The notes: generated by a model from the letters alone, not told the origin. Positions 30,935-41,736 are shown, counted from the stretch's first letter. The stretch is 64,000 nucleotides of DNA from Monodelphis domestica (GCF_027887165.1 NC_077227.1:61531264-61595263), one strand, 5' to 3'. Numbers and translations are program-made.

Positions 30935-31615
30935 TATTTATTTAATTTTAATTTTATTTGGTCAATTTAGAACACTATTCCTTGGTTACAAGAATCATTT
31001 TCTTTCCCTCCCTCCCTTCCCGCCACCCTTCCATAGCCAACATGCAATTCCACTGGGTATTACATGTGTCCTTGATCAGAACCCATTTCCATGTTGCTGG
31101 TGTTTGCACTAGGGTGATCATTTAGAGTCTATATCTCTGATTATCCCTATCAACCCATGTGATCAAGCAGTTGTTTTTCTTTGGTGTTTCTACTCCCACA
31201 GTTTTTCCTCTGAATGTGGATAGTGGTTTTTCTCATAGATCCCTCCAGGTTGTTCAGGATCACTGCATTGCCACTAATGGAAAAGTCCATTACATTCGAT
31301 TGTGCCACAGTGTATCAGTCTCCGTGTATAATGTTCTGGTTCTGCTCCTTTCACTCTGCACCAATTCCTGGAGGTCGTTCATTATTCCTTTGAGCACAAT
31401 AGTAATCTATCACCAACATATACCACAATTTGTTCAGCCATTCCCCAATTGAAGGGCATCCCCTCATTTTCCAATTTTTTTTTGCCACCACAAAGAGCGC
31501 AGCTATGAATATTCTTCTACAAGTCTTTTTCCTTATCTGTTTGGGGTACAAACCCAGCAGTGCTATGGCTGGATCAAAGGGCAGACAGTCTTTTATCTCC
31601 CTTTGGACATCATAA
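30935..31615 (-). mobile_element. L1 3' end (minus orientation)
   Basis: The + strand runs TTGGTCAATTTAGAACACTATTC, ATTCCACTGGGTATTACATG, GGTTGTTCAGGATCACTGC, CAGTGTATCAGTCTCCG, CCATTCCCCAATTGAAGGGC, and CAGTGCTATGGCTGGATCAAAG. This is the reverse complement of a marsupial L1 3' UTR class different from the one at 26440. No coding frame. Confidence 0.8.
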
Positions 31616-31967
31616 CTAGTCTCTTGAAGTTATTTTCCAGTCCCTGTCATACTAGAAGCCTCTCATTTTCCTAGTCATAAAGGGGAACAAAAATGGATAA
31701 TATGATTTCAGGTTTGGTGCCTTTGCAATATTGCTTCAATTAAATTAGGAAATGATTAAGCATTGCTTTTTCTGCAGCATTATATACGGACATTTTCTTT
31801 TAAAAGACTAGTGTGTGTGAGTGTGTGTATATGTGTGTGTGTGTATGTTTTCTACTTTCCTTTTGCTATATCTGGCTTTAGATTTCTCTTTTAATTTGTG
31901 CTATATATTTGGGTGGTTGCTAGGACATTATATGATGACCTTCATGAAGTAGCTGTTGCAGTGTTTG
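31616..31967. other. non-coding stretch with a short GT-rich patch
   Basis: GTGTGTG-type patch at about 31810-31848; otherwise nothing recognised. Confidence 0.5.
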
Positions 31968-32212
31968 ATCATTCAGTCACATCTGACTCTTTATAACCCC
32001 ATTTGGGGTTTTCTTGGCAAAGATACTGCAATGGTTTGTCATTTCCTTCTCCAGCTCATTTTACAGATGAGGAAACTGAGGAAAACAGAATAAAGTGATT
32101 GTTCAGGGCCACACAGCTAGTAAATGTCTGAGGCCAGCTTTGAACTCAGAAAGATGAGTATTTCTGACACCATGCCCAGCACTCCATCCATAGCTCCAGC
32201 TAGTTGTTCCTT
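31968..32212 (-). repeat. SINE type B (MAR1-like)
   Basis: CATTCAGTCACATCTGACTC, CCCCATTTGGGGTTTTC, GGTTTGTCATTTCCTTCTCC, AGATGAGGAAACTGAGG, CCACACAGCTAGTAAATG. Full length apart from its worn end. Confidence 0.9.
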
Positions 32213-32284
32213 CATTGGTCAGACATTGTAGAAGATCTCCCATTTAGCTAAATAACTAAAAAAATTGAAAAAGGGTTTTTTTTC

Positions 32285-32405
32285 AGGCCAGCTCTGTGAG
32301 ATAGTTTATATATCATTGTTCCCATTTCCAAGTTGACAAAAATGATTCTCAGGGAGGTGAAGGAACTTGTCCGTGGTCATCCAGATGGGAATTTGAACTA
32401 GCTCT
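32285..32405 (-). repeat. CORE-SINE fragment
   Basis: ATCATTGTTCCCATTTCCAAG, CTTGTCCGTGGTCATCCAG. Reversed and degraded. Confidence 0.45.
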
Positions 32406-32424
32406 TTTGAATCTCAAGGACAGT

Positions 32425-32524
<100 letters not shown>

Positions 32525-32599
32525 CATACTCATCTCTCTATTTGTCTCTGTCTCTGTCTCTGTTTTTCTCTATCTCTGTCTGTCTGTCTGTATTTCTTC

Positions 32600-32849
32600 A
32601 ATGTTATAGCCCTTCTAAGAATAATTGCAATTGACTTAAGTGGTCTGTTTCCTTTAACTAGAGGCTCACCTCATGGCAGGGTTGAAACGGACTCAGTAGC
32701 CATGCAGCCCAATCAGTATGGCAACCAGAATCCCTCCTTTTGACAAGTGATCACCCACATTTTTCTTAAAGTCCTCCACTCGCTCCCTCATCACATCTAT
32801 GTAGCAAAAGCACTTTCCATGATTATGTTATTTGGTTTCATATAACCCT
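32600..32849. other. non-coding stretch, nothing recognised
   Basis: No gene, repeat or motif that I can support. Confidence 0.4.
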
Positions 32850-33190
32850 GGGAACTAGGAGCTTTTATTCTCATTTTACAGATAAGGAAACTGAGTCTGA
32901 CAAAAGTTCCACAACTTGCCCAGGGTTGAAAAGCTAGTAAATGTCTAAGGCCAGATTTGAACTCAGGTTTTTGTGACTTCAAGTTAAGGACTCCTACAGA
33001 CTTCATTACCAACTGCCAGCCACCACTTCTAGAAACATTCCCACTTCTGGAGTTCAGAGTTTGGAGTCAGAGGATTCATATCTCTTCTCTGATTTGTCCT
33101 ACCTTTGTGGCCTAGGACAAGTCCTTTTCATTTCCCTGGGCTTCAGTTTCCTCATCTGTAAAGAGAGGAAGACTATCCAGACCCTCCATT
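32850..33190. repeat. two CORE-SINEs in opposite orientation
   Basis: Minus-strand element at about 32850-32985 (TTACAGATAAGGAAACTGAG, AACTTGCCCAGGGTTG, GATTTGAACTCAGG) and plus-strand element at about 33040-33185 (TTTGGAGTCAGAGGATTC, CTTCAGTTTCCTCATCTG). Confidence 0.7.
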
Positions 33191-33350
33191 TTTGATTTCA
33201 GAATTTTTATTAGGAAGTTTTTCCTGACATTAAGCCTAGACAGTTCTGCCCTCTGGGGGACACAGCACAAATTGACCTTTTTCCAAGGAATTCAACCCCC
33301 TTACAAATACTTGAGGACAGCCCTCATGCCTGTTCTCTCCAGCTTCTTTC
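33191..33350. mobile_element. CR1-like LINE fragment
   Basis: TTAGGAAGTTTTTCCTGAC, GCCCTCTGGGGGACACAGC and TACAAATACTTGAGGACAGC match the CR1-like pattern of the element at 3700. Confidence 0.45.
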
Positions 33351-33369
33351 TGTGTGCCCCCCCCCCCTT

Positions 33370-33567
33370 TTTAAACCCTTACCTTTTGTCTTAGTATCAA
33401 TACTGTGTATTGGTTCCAAGGCAGAAGAGTGGTAAGGACTAGGCAAAGGGAGTTAAGTGACTTGCTCAGGGTCACATAGCAAGGAAGCATCTGAGGCCAG
33501 ATTTGAACCCAGGACCTCCCTGTCTCCAGGCCAGGCTCTCCATCCACTGAGCTAACTAGCTTCTTCC
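33370..33567 (-). repeat. SINE type A
   Basis: The + strand shows AAACCCTTACCTTTTGTCTTAG, GGTTCCAAGGCAGAAGAGTGG, CAGATTTGAACCCAGGACC and TCCATCCACTGAGCTAAC. Close to the local consensus. A C-run of nine or ten lies just before it. Confidence 0.93.
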
Positions 33568-33659
33568 CAGTACCTACTTTCAAATCGAGTATCCTTTAGG
33601 AACACTAGCTTGTTCCTTTTACTTCCTGCTTCAGCCTCATTCATCCCCCTTCACCCCCA

Positions 33660-34190
33660 GTAACCCCAGCAGAAAAGAAAACATTTGACATGTGGTATGT
33701 TTACAAAATGTATTTCTTAAAAACAAAAGCCAAGAACTCCTTCCAGCTCCCAGGATCCACTCCAAGGAATAGCACTTATTATACAGAATTAAAAGAGTTA
33801 AGTAGGTCCTTGGTGATTATAAAAGGGTGTCATTCTAGCAATTAAGATAATATAAGGAGATTGTGTTTTAAATAGCTGGCGCAAATGGGCCTTTAAGAGA
33901 ACCAAGGCTGAAATCTCGGGCAGCTTTTGCCAAAGGAAGGGAGTCTTTGAAGAAGGAAGGAAAGGAGATGACTGACAGCTGCTCAGGTCTAGAGAGAGGG
34001 CTCCGGATAGGTGGAGTTGCTTTCCCCTAAATCTTGCAGTCAGTTCATTCTTCACTCTGATCTAGTTCCAGCATTTGTCAAGGGGAAGGTCTTGTTTGTC
34101 ACTGGACAGGAATCGTCATTTATGGCCCTGGAAAACTTAGAATGAGGAAGATGGAGGAAAATGCCAAGCTTTCCTTTGACCCACAATAAA
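33660..34190. promoter_or_regulatory. possible conserved non-coding element
   Basis: Repeat-free. Core near 33836-33920 with CTAGCAATTAAGATAATATAAG and AAATAGCTGGCGCAAATGGG. No gene-like frame. Confidence 0.3.
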
Positions 34191-34194
34191 AGTC

Positions 34195-34450
34195 AACATA
34201 CAGCCCATTTACATACATTATCTCATTCGGTAAGCTCTAAAACCCTGTGAACTAGGTAGTGAGCAGGATCATTCCTATTTGACAGATGATGGGAGAGTAG
34301 ATTCAGACCACTGGGGAACAGATGTAGAGCGGGGCAGGACCATATCGTCTATCAAGCCCATTGCTGGTCCTTGAACCTCATTTTACAGATGAGGAAGGTA
34401 AGGCCCTGGGAGATTAGGCGATTTTTCCAAGGGTGTAAACACTTCCAAAT
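34195..34450 (-). repeat. CORE-SINE fragments
   Basis: ACATTATCTCATTCGGTAAGC, CATTCCTATTTGACAGATG, and separately CTCATTTTACAGATGAGGAAG. Two overlapping worn reversed elements. Confidence 0.5.
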
Positions 34451-35003
34451 GGAGAGCTCTTTCAACTGAACTGCTCTACTCTCCCAAACCTTAAATAATC
34501 ACTCACCTTCTCCCAGGAATAAAACTAAGAGGCTGGACTCATTGACCTCTGAAGGCTCTTCCAGACTTTATCATCTATGTGGCTTGCTTAAGACCCTCCA
34601 AGGAGTTATTGTCAGAGACAGGAGAAAAATGGGAGTCTTCTGACTCCTAAGGCAGGTGCATTTCCCCATGCACTGTAACAGAAGTCTCGATTTTTCTTCT
34701 ATTTTTTAAATTTAGTTTACAAAATGTATGATTCCCCACCATCGTTCTGGAAGCAAACTTGCCAGATTGTAAAGGCTAGTTTCTAAGAGCTCGTATTTGG
34801 TTGATGTCTTGTCATTTTCTTTTGGAGGAGTAGCCTTAGGGTGTACTTTATTAGAGGAAAGAACATGGCAAGGAGGATCTGACTTTGCTGTCTTCAATGA
34901 ACTCTATTTAGGGCAGGGATACCAGAGAAACAGAAGGCAATGTGTGTCTCTGTCCTAAAGGGATTCACAAGCAAACTGGGGAGAAGACAGAGATCTTTTA
35001 CTT
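34451..35003. other. non-coding stretch, nothing recognised
   Basis: A CORE-SINE-like remnant may lie at 34500-34570 (CTGGACTCATTGACCTCTG). No gene. Confidence 0.45.
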
Positions 35004-35176
35004 TTTTTATTGATTTAAAGCCCATACCTTCGGTCCTAGAATTAATAGAAAGGCAATTGGAGTTAAGTGACTTGCCCAGGATCACACAACTAGAAAGTAT
35101 CTGAGGTCAGATTTGAACCCAGGAACTTCTAGGCTCTAGGCCTGGCTCATTATCCACGGAGTTACCTAGCCACCCC
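35004..35176 (-). repeat. SINE type A with internal deletion
   Basis: AAAGCCCATACCTTCGGTCC, then AATAGAAAGGCAATTGGAG where about 30 bases of the usual sequence are absent, GTGACTTGCCCAGGATCACAC, and TACCTAGCCACCCC. Confidence 0.88.
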
Positions 35177-35179
35177 AAG

Positions 35180-35620
35180 CATAGTCCTTTCAAACTGGAA
35201 GGAACTTTAGAGGTTAGTGAGTCTGACTCCCTACTTTTACAGATGGAGAAACTGAGACGCAGAGAAATTAAATGATTAGCCACTTGGAACACAGCAAGTC
35301 AGTGGCAGATCCAGTGACTACCCTTGACTCCTACCTCTTCTGCTTGAAAAGGCAAAATAAATTTCCTCCAGGTGGGAATGGAAATGGCATATAGTGTATC
35401 CCAGCCATAGTAGGAGTTTAATAAATGTGTATTAAAGCTTGACTGATTGCAAGACTGAAGGGAAAGACATCAGACCATAGGGTTCAGGGCCAGAAAAGAC
35501 CTTAGAGAACATCTAGTACCATCTGCTCATTTACAGGTGGGTAAACTGAGACCAAGAGAGGCCAAATGACTCACCTAGGTCATTTTGCTCTGACAGCAGA
35601 CCCTCAGAGTCACCTCCACA
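35180..35620 (-). repeat. two CORE-SINEs (MIR type)
   Basis: One at about 35185-35335 (CTACTTTTACAGATGGAG, AAACTGAGACGCAGAG), one at about 35480-35620 (CATCTGCTCATTTACAGG, AAACTGAGACCAAGAG). Between them a short L2-like end (GTAGGAGTTTAATAAATGTG). Confidence 0.65.
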
Positions 35621-35639
35621 AAAATTAGTGGAGGATGTG

Positions 35640-36250
35640 CCACGCCGTCATTCCCTAATTCGATGATTTATATTGAAACAACTGCCAATTCTGAACAGTA
35701 TTACAGCCTAGCCTCCTTTAGCAGAGCTGTGTCAGAATATCAGCCCTGCCCAACACTAAAGTCTCCACACTAGATAAAACATTGTTTGCTTTCCACAGCC
35801 TTCGATATTCCTGAGCCACGAGACTTTTAGTGGGTGAGGGGTCGTAGCTTCCTTCCGTCCTTGTTTTCAGGCAGCTGGGCTTCTGGGCATGGCAGAGACG
35901 CCCACACTGGCACTGCTGTCCTGGAAGCAGAGGCGGGTTTGGGAACTTGCTTTCTGAGCCCTGTCTGCCTGCCTGCCAGGGAGATAACTGTCCTTGATTT
36001 CCTGGGATCCTCAGCAGAAGTACATGTACTTTGCCCACTTGCAGGGTGCCCTGTTGGCTCCCTTTGTTTTTTCTTTTTTTTTTTCAAGGTGTGGGTGTGG
36101 AGAGCCTCAGGCCCAGTTGGACAAGATGCAGCTGTGTACAGAAGGTCAGCTTGGCTGCCCTCAGTGCATTCAGAAGCTTCCTTTCTTCTTTCTTCTCTTC
36201 ATTCTGATTGCAAGGACGTCAACATCTGCTTCTGGTGCACGAACAAGTCC
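35640..36250. promoter_or_regulatory. unique sequence with a possible conserved element
   Basis: The part at 35640-35830 (TTCGATGATTTATATTGAAAC) is repeat-free and AT-moderate. The rest to 36250 holds overlapping frames on both strands of up to 156 codons, which I do not support as genes. Confidence 0.25.
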
Positions 36251-36259
36251 TTGGCTCAC

Positions 36260-36650
36260 TTTTCTTTTTTTAAATTCTTTTTAAACTTTTATATATTGAT
36301 TTAAACTTTCTATTAACTTGTTTTTATTTATTTTAGATTTTGTGTTTAAATTTTTATTTTTATTGGTTTTAAGATTTATTCATTTATGTTTTCAGTTCCA
36401 TGTAGAAACAATTTTTGACAATCATTTTCTGACATTTTAGGATTCAGATTTTCTCTCCCTCTGTCCCAGCCTCCCCCCACCCCACCCACACAGAAAAATA
36501 CCTCCCTAAGGCTGTAAATCATCTGACATGGGCTATACCAGTGCTTTCATGTAGTATCTATTTCCATGTTCCTTTTGCCATGACAGAAGACACATATACA
36601 TACAATAAAAAGCTCTTGAAGGAAATAAAGTTGGCATGCTTTGAACTGCA
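36260..36650 (-). mobile_element. L1 3' UTR-like fragment
   Basis: TTCAGTTCCATGTAGAAAC, ATCATTTTCTGACATTTTAG, CCTCCCCCCACCCCACC and TCATGTAGTATCTATTTCC resemble a reversed L1 3' UTR. Weakly supported. Confidence 0.45.
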
Positions 36651-36679
36651 CTCAGGCTTTAACAGTTCCTGGTTCTCTT

Positions 36680-36930
36680 TCCAAGCTTCGTAGGGAGCTT
36701 TTTACTTTCCCAGAAGCACTTTCTGACCCATTGTCCTATTTGAGCCACACGACAGTCCTGTGACTCCTCGTAGTCAGGGCAAGTATTAAGATCTCTGCTT
36801 TGTGGATGAAGAAATTCTTGAAGAGAGCCAAAGTGACTTGCTCAAGATTCCACATTGAGGTAGTAGAAGAACTGGGCTCAAGAAAGTTGACCGTCCTGAC
36901 TCTAAGCCTCAACGCCACATACCTTTCAGC
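36680..36930 (-). repeat. CORE-SINE (worn)
   Basis: CTGCTTTGTGGATGAAG, GTGACTTGCTCAAGATTCC and CTGGGCTCAAGAAAG are traces of a reversed element. Confidence 0.4.
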
Positions 36931-37017
36931 TCCTCTGGGGCTCAGGGTTTTGCCCAGGCAGGCCCTTTGCCACAGGTTGTCCCTCGCTGTAGGTTGTCAT
37001 TATTTTTATTTGATTTT

Positions 37018-37168
37018 ATTTTTTAAACCCTTAATTTGGGCAAGGGCTAGGCAAATGGGATTAAATGACTTGCCTAGGGTCACACAGCTCCAAAGTTTCT
37101 GAGGTCAGATTTAAACCCAGATCCTCCCAACTCCTAACCTGGCACTTATGCCACTTAGCCTCCCCTAG
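37018..37168 (-). repeat. SINE type A with internal deletion
   Basis: TTTTAAACCCTTAATTTGGG jumps to GCAAGGGCTAGGCAAATGG, so the ATTCTAAGACAG box is missing. Then CTTGCCTAGGGTCACACAG and GCCACTTAGCCTCCCC. Confidence 0.85.
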
Positions 37169-37294
37169 TTGTCATTATTTTTTAAATGCTCATTATTACA
37201 CATTGAATCACAGTAGACACAGGCTGAACTGGTACAATTTCAAAGGAGCCAGTCAGTTTAATAAACAGAGCTTAGAATCTGATGCAGCTGATGG

Positions 37295-37510
37295 GCAATA
37301 TATTGTGGAAAGAGTGTCAGCTTAGGAGGCAGGAGACTTGGGTTCAAATCTCAGCTCTGAAAATGACTAGCTGAGTAATTATGGGAATATTTACTTAACC
37401 TCTCGGTTTCTTCAAGTGTAAAATGGGGACAAAAACACTTGGACTACCCACCTCACACAGATAATGTTGAAAAGAAGGTACTTTTGTAAGCATTCCATTG
37501 CTATTTATGT
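37295..37510 (+). repeat. CORE-SINE (MIR type)
   Basis: ATTGTGGAAAGAGTGTCAGC, GGAGACTTGGGTTCAAATC, CTCGGTTTCTTCAAGTGTAA and ATGGGGACAAAAACAC. Confidence 0.75.
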
Positions 37511-37629
37511 GAGCACTGTTTTGATGCTAATGAACATATAAATAAAACAGAAAGTTTAATTTAAAAAAACACCCAGCATAAAACATTCCTTCTCAAATTG
37601 TAATTTACAAATTAGCTAGCTTGGTTTAG

Positions 37630-37770
37630 AGTATTTGAGGACATCAGAGCCCAAAGAGGATCTTGGAAACTCTCTAGTTCTATTCAGTTATTTTGTAGAT
37701 GAAGAAAGTGAGACAGAGAGAGATATCCAAGGTCACAGGATCAGCTAGAAATAGGACTTGTTAAATTCCA
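37630..37770 (-). repeat. CORE-SINE fragment
   Basis: TTATTTTGTAGATGAAGAAAG, GTGAGACAGAGAG and CCAAGGTCACAGGATCAGC. Confidence 0.55.
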
Positions 37771-37773
37771 TTC

Positions 37774-37935
37774 CAGGGGCAGCCAGGTGGCTCAGTGGCT
37801 AGAGATCTAGGCCTGGAGATAGGCAATTGGGTTCAAATTTGACCTTAGATACTTCCTAACTATGTGACCCTGGGGAAGTCACTTAAGCCCAATTGCCTCA
37901 CCTTCTTCCACTCAGTAATGATTCTAAGATAGAAG
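37774..37935 (+). repeat. SINE type A
   Basis: AGGGGCAGCCAGGTGGCTC, TTGGGTTCAAATTTGACC, CTATGTGACCCTGGGGAAG and ATGATTCTAAGATAGAAG. Its tail passes into the GGAA tract. Confidence 0.92.
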
Positions 37936-38150
37936 AGGAAGGAAGGAAGGAAGGAAGGAAGGAAGGAAGGAAGGAAGGAAGGAAGGAAGGAAGGAAGGAA
38001 GGAAGGAAGGAAGGAAGGAAGGAAGGAAGGAAGGAAAGAGAGAGGAGGGAAGGGAGGAAGGAAAAAAAGGAAGAAAGGAGGGAGGGAAAGAGGGAAGGAA
38101 GGAGGAAAGGAAGAAAGAAAGAGAGAAAGAAAGAAACAAACAAACAAACC
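37936..38150 (+). repeat. GGAA tetranucleotide microsatellite
   Basis: About 25 perfect GGAA units (37936-38035) then imperfect purine-rich GGAGGAAAG and AAAGAAAC units to about 38150. The frames on both strands (Arg-Lys-Glu-Gly or Phe-Leu-Pro-Ser repeats) are artefacts. Confidence 0.98.
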
Positions 38151-38195
38151 AGGAGGGAAACAGATAACTTTTTCCCTCCATTTATCTAAAGCCTC

Positions 38196-38515
38196 CCCTT
38201 CCTTTAAGATCTGTCTCAAGTCTTATTTCTTCTAAGATGCCTTCTCCAGCTTCCTCTCTTATCTTTTCCCCCTTTGAACTCCTACCACACATAAGATGGA
38301 GAAAAATCAATATAGACTGAGCCATCCAAACTACCATTTGACAATGTACTTATTTATTTCATGACTTATCCTGGCCCCTGCTCTTAGGGAGCTTCCAGTC
38401 TAGCTGGGCAGATATATGCCTATGGGTCCATGACATCATAGTCTTGTACTCTACCCCTAGCCTTGGCACAGAATTGGGCATATAGTAGGTACTCAAAAAA
38501 TACAGACTTGACTCA
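38196..38515 (+). mobile_element. L2 3' end
   Basis: CTGTCTCAAGTCTTATTTC, ATGCCTTCTCCAGCTTCC, TTTATTTCATGACTTATCC, ATAGTAGGTACTCAAAAAATAC follow the L2 3' order. Confidence 0.6.
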
Positions 38516-38633
38516 TTGTCTTTTCAAGCCTCATTTCTCTTAGTTTTAAGAAAGCAAAAGCAAAATAGCAGAGAAAGTAATAGAGACATAAGTTGAAAAA
38601 TCAGGCAAACTGTGAGTATAAAAGGTTCTTTAA

Positions 38634-38830
38634 GGGGCAGCTAAGTAGCTCAGTGGATAGAGAACCAGGCCTGGAGATGGGAGGTCCTAGTTTCAAATCT
38701 GGACTCAAACACTTTCTATGTGACCCTGGGCAAGTCACTTAACCTCCCTTGCCTAGCCTTTACTGCTCTTCTGCCTTAGAACCAATACTTATCCATTCTA
38801 AGGCATAAAATAAAGGTTAAAAATAATAAA
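38634..38830 (+). repeat. SINE type A
   Basis: GGGGCAGCTAAGTAGCTCAG, TGGAGATGGGAGGTCCTAG, ATGTGACCCTGGGCAAGTC, TTCTGCCTTAGAACCAATAC. The CTAGCTG before ATGTGACCC is deleted. Confidence 0.93.
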
Positions 38831-38849
38831 ATCATACTCTTGGGAAAGC

Positions 38850-39180
38850 AGTACCCTGCTCAGTTCCTCCTGGATGGCAGACGGGCCAAGTCTGTCTCTG
38901 GGGCCTAATGTCTGGAATGGTTCTGAAATGCCTCTGCTCCTGAAATCATCACTGCTCATCTCTACTGGCTCTCTGGGCTCAGGAGTCCTTTGTGAACATC
39001 TCCTCTGCCTTCTCCAACTACAGTGGGGCCAGGCAAAGCTGGCTTGTGAGCAGATGTGCCCTCTAAACGGGAACCTTTTAATCGCACTGATTAATGAGGT
39101 TTCTTGGCTCAACTATAGTTCCCAAGGTTCACTGCTTAGATTAAAAAATAACCAAAAAGCCACATGACCCAACAATCCAA
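38850..39180. promoter_or_regulatory. possible conserved non-coding element
   Basis: Repeat-free, with CCTTTTAATCGCACTGATTAATGAGG near 39075 giving two homeodomain-type cores. Frames on both strands have no recognisable product. Confidence 0.3.
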
Positions 39181-39247
39181 ATACCTCCTGAGAGGGGAGT
39201 ACATGGACCATGATTTGGTGTCCTCCCCCACTGCTTTAGCCATCATG

Positions 39248-39249
<2 letters not shown>

Positions 39250-39299
<50 letters not shown>
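39250..39299. repeat. CA dinucleotide microsatellite
   Basis: 25 perfect AC units. Confidence 0.99.
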
Positions 39300-39301
<2 letters not shown>

Positions 39302-39690
39302 GTAGCAGGGGAGTGGTGGAAACCTTCTTCACTTCTATTTCTGCTCTACAGGAAGAGTAAAATATACAAGCTAGCTCTGTTGGGAGGAGCCTAGATCTTA
39401 ATGTTTTATTTTCAATATTAGCAGGCTGTTGGGGGAGTTGGGGCGGTGAAGAGGCACAATATTGGGAAAGCTATCAATATTTTATAATATTATATACCTA
39501 GTATTTCTAGAATGCCTTTTCTCTTCAGTGCATTTTCATGTCCATTATCTTCTTTGATCCTTATAGCATTCCTGGGACGTAGGCTAGAGAAGCTCTCTTG
39601 GAGGATAGGCTGTCTTTGATTTTTGATGGATTGCTCTCATGAATGCCAATAATCTTTTCATTGGTCAGTCAGTCAAGAAACATTTATTTA
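39300..39690. other. non-coding stretch with a worn CORE-SINE/L2 trace
   Basis: TTCATGTCCATTATCTTC and TGATCCTTATAGCATTCC near 39530-39575 are remnants. Nothing else. Confidence 0.4.
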
Positions 39691-39883
39691 GGGGGCAGCC
39701 AGGTAGCTCAATGGATTAAGAGCCAGGCCTACAGATGAAAGTCTGCATTCAAATATGGTCTCAGATACTTCCTAACTATGTGACCCTGGGTAAGTCAATT
39801 AACATCCATTGCCTAGCCCTTACTGCTCTTCAGTTTTAAAACCAATACACGGCATTAATTATAAGATGGAAGGTAAGGGTTTA
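39691..39883 (+). repeat. SINE type A
   Basis: GGGGGCAGCCAGGTAGCTC, TATGTGACCCTGGGTAAGTC, CATTGCCTAGCCCTTACTGC and TATAAGATGGAAGGTAAGGG. Followed by a GACAGA-type simple repeat to about 39975. Confidence 0.92.
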
Positions 39884-39884
39884 T

Positions 39885-39975
39885 TCAGAGACAGAGACAG
39901 AGAGACAAAGAGATAGAGATGGGGGAGACAGAGAGACAGGGGGAGAGACAGAGAAGGAGAGGGAGAAAAAGACAT
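39885..39975 (+). repeat. GACAGA-type purine-rich simple repeat
   Basis: GAGACAGAGACAGAGAGAC-like units with variants, starting at the SINE tail. Confidence 0.9.
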
Positions 39976-40372
39976 TTTTTTAGAGATTTCTATGTGCCAA
40001 GCACTGTGTAAAGCCCTAGGAATTCAAAGAAAAGTAAAAAAAAGAAGCAATACCTGCCTTCGAGGAGCATATGGTCTATTGGGAGAGGCAAGAAAGGCAT
40101 AACTAGGTACATGCAGGCCACATAGTAAATAGATCAGGATAATGTGAAAGGGCTGAAATCTTTAGCATCTGGGAAGACTGGATGACTGGGGAACCACAAA
40201 GTGGAGGTGAGGTGGCAGAATGTTCCAGCCATGGAGGCTGGAACGAGGTGAATCAGGAAAGAGACACAAGAAAAAGGGCCAGAGCTACTGAGAATGGTTA
40301 GAGCAAGTGAGAGGCTTTTAAGGATGGGAAGGCACGGCACTGATACAGATGGCAGCTTATCCATGGACACTG
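39976..40372 (+). mobile_element. L2-like LINE fragment
   Basis: TTCTATGTGCCAAGCACTG, CCTGCCTTCGAGGAGC, GAATGTTCCAGCCATGGAGGC match the L2-like element type at 7610. Confidence 0.5.
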
Positions 40373-40373
40373 G

Positions 40374-40445
40374 TTGTTGTTGTTGTTGTTGTTGTTTTAA
40401 ACCTTTACCTTCTGTCTTAGAACCGATACTAAAAATGTGTAGTAA
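40374..40445 (-). repeat. TTG repeat and SINE type A 3' stub
   Basis: Eight TTG units, then TTTAAACCTTTACCTTCTGTC and TTAGAACCGATAC, only the 3' end of a type A SINE. A following AT-rich part to 40620 has CTATACATAGTAT twice. Confidence 0.8.
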
Positions 40446-40639
40446 CGACACAAAATATATATTGTAGCTATACATAGTATAAATACATATGTTAATGTTA
40501 TATGGTATTTACGTGGTAACTATACATAGTATTGATACATTATGTAATACATAATATACAGTAACGATAACATCTGTGCGTGATGAGACATACATGCATG
40601 CTTGCATGTGTATACTCACCGAGGGGCCGATTTTATCAT

Positions 40640-41470
40640 CTGGACAATAGGCAGCCTTTACTTCTTATTTTCTCCTATCTGGATAGTTGAACCAATCTCT
40701 TAAGTAATTATGTGTCTCATTTGGTAATTGGCTGGAGCTTGATGAAAACAGTGTCATCTGCCAATAGAAGCATGAGGAAAAGGACCTCCCCAACGAGAGG
40801 AAATCTACATTTGACTTGGACTCAGTGCTGAATCGCCCTTACAAGAACAATACGTGGCATATAGCTCTTGTTTTTAGCCTTGCTTGATGTTACTGCACAG
40901 AAGTTGGTCAGATATTACCCCGGTAGAGTTTTCAAGAATTTTTGGTTACTTTTGACAGAGGAAAGAGAGACACAATATTGGAAGAGGATCCTGAAGACAG
41001 CATTTTACTCTACTGAATCAGAAACTGGGGAGGGGGGGGATGTTTTTACATCACCTTCCTTTCTGAATCCATCTCTCCTCCCTCCCCTTCCCAGGAATCC
41101 CTGTGTTGTAACAAAGAATGAGAACCAAGCACTTTTTGTAGGCAAAAAACAAACACCATGAGAGCTGGTATGTTCGACCTCTTTCCATCAGTTGGATGAT
41201 GGCAAAGATGTCATCTGTTGTGGAGTATCACTCATGAACACCTATCTATTCCCTTCTAATATACCCTCATCAAGGATGCCCTTGATGCATGTGTAGATCA
41301 TTCTCATAAAAATTTAATATAGATGGGAAAGTAGGCATGTGGGTCAATAGTGATTGATGTTCTCTGAGTTGCCTTTTAAAAAAAATAGTTTAGAGTCTGA
41401 GAGTTTTTCCATGCCTTTTGTTTGGCTACTTTGAGAATCATTCCTTAAGTGCCTTAAAAAGGGTCACCTT
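40640..41470 (-). mobile_element. RTE-type LINE fragment, reverse transcriptase part (copy 2)
   Basis: Read on the minus strand, YSTTDD is encoded at 41210-41227 in a setting (IFAIIQLMERGR) like the conserved GYSTxDHIF motif of RTE reverse transcriptases. Further on, LLLADDTVFI contains the catalytic ADD motif (LADD at 40753-40764). The order is right for the enzyme. Stop codons and frame changes separate the pieces, so it is a dead copy. It lies in the same orientation as copy 1 and is separated from it by a SINE. Confidence 0.65.
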
Positions 41471-41695
41471 GGGGGCAATTGGTTGGCTCAGTGGATTGAG
41501 AGCCAGGCCTGGAGATGAGAGGTCCTAGGTTCCAATCTGGCCTCAGATGCTTCCTGGCTGTGTGACCCTGGGCAAGTCACTTAACCCCCATTACCTAGCC
41601 CTTACCAGTCTTCTGCCTTGGAACCAATACACAGTATTGATTCTAAGATGGAAGGTAAGGATTTAAAATAAATAAATAAATAAACAAAAGAAAAT
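41471..41695 (+). repeat. SINE type A with an AAAT tail
   Basis: GGGGGCAATTGGTTGGCTC, GCTGTGTGACCCTGGGCAAG, CAGTCTTCTGCCTTGGAACC, ATACACAGTATTGATTC, GGTAAGGATTTAAAATAAAT. Close to the local consensus. It lies between the two RTE copies. Confidence 0.95.
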
Positions 41696-41732
41696 AAAAA
41701 TGCTCACCTCCAGCATGGCCTGTGTCTCTATG

Positions 41733-41736
<4 letters not shown>

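Noticed and set aside
35834..36304. 156-codon + strand frame
   Set aside because: No recognisable domain; the Phe-rich middle comes from a T-run and the end runs into L1-like AT-rich sequence.
37860..38219. Frames of Phe-Leu-Pro-Ser or Gly-Arg-Lys repeats
   Set aside because: Translations of the GGAA microsatellite.
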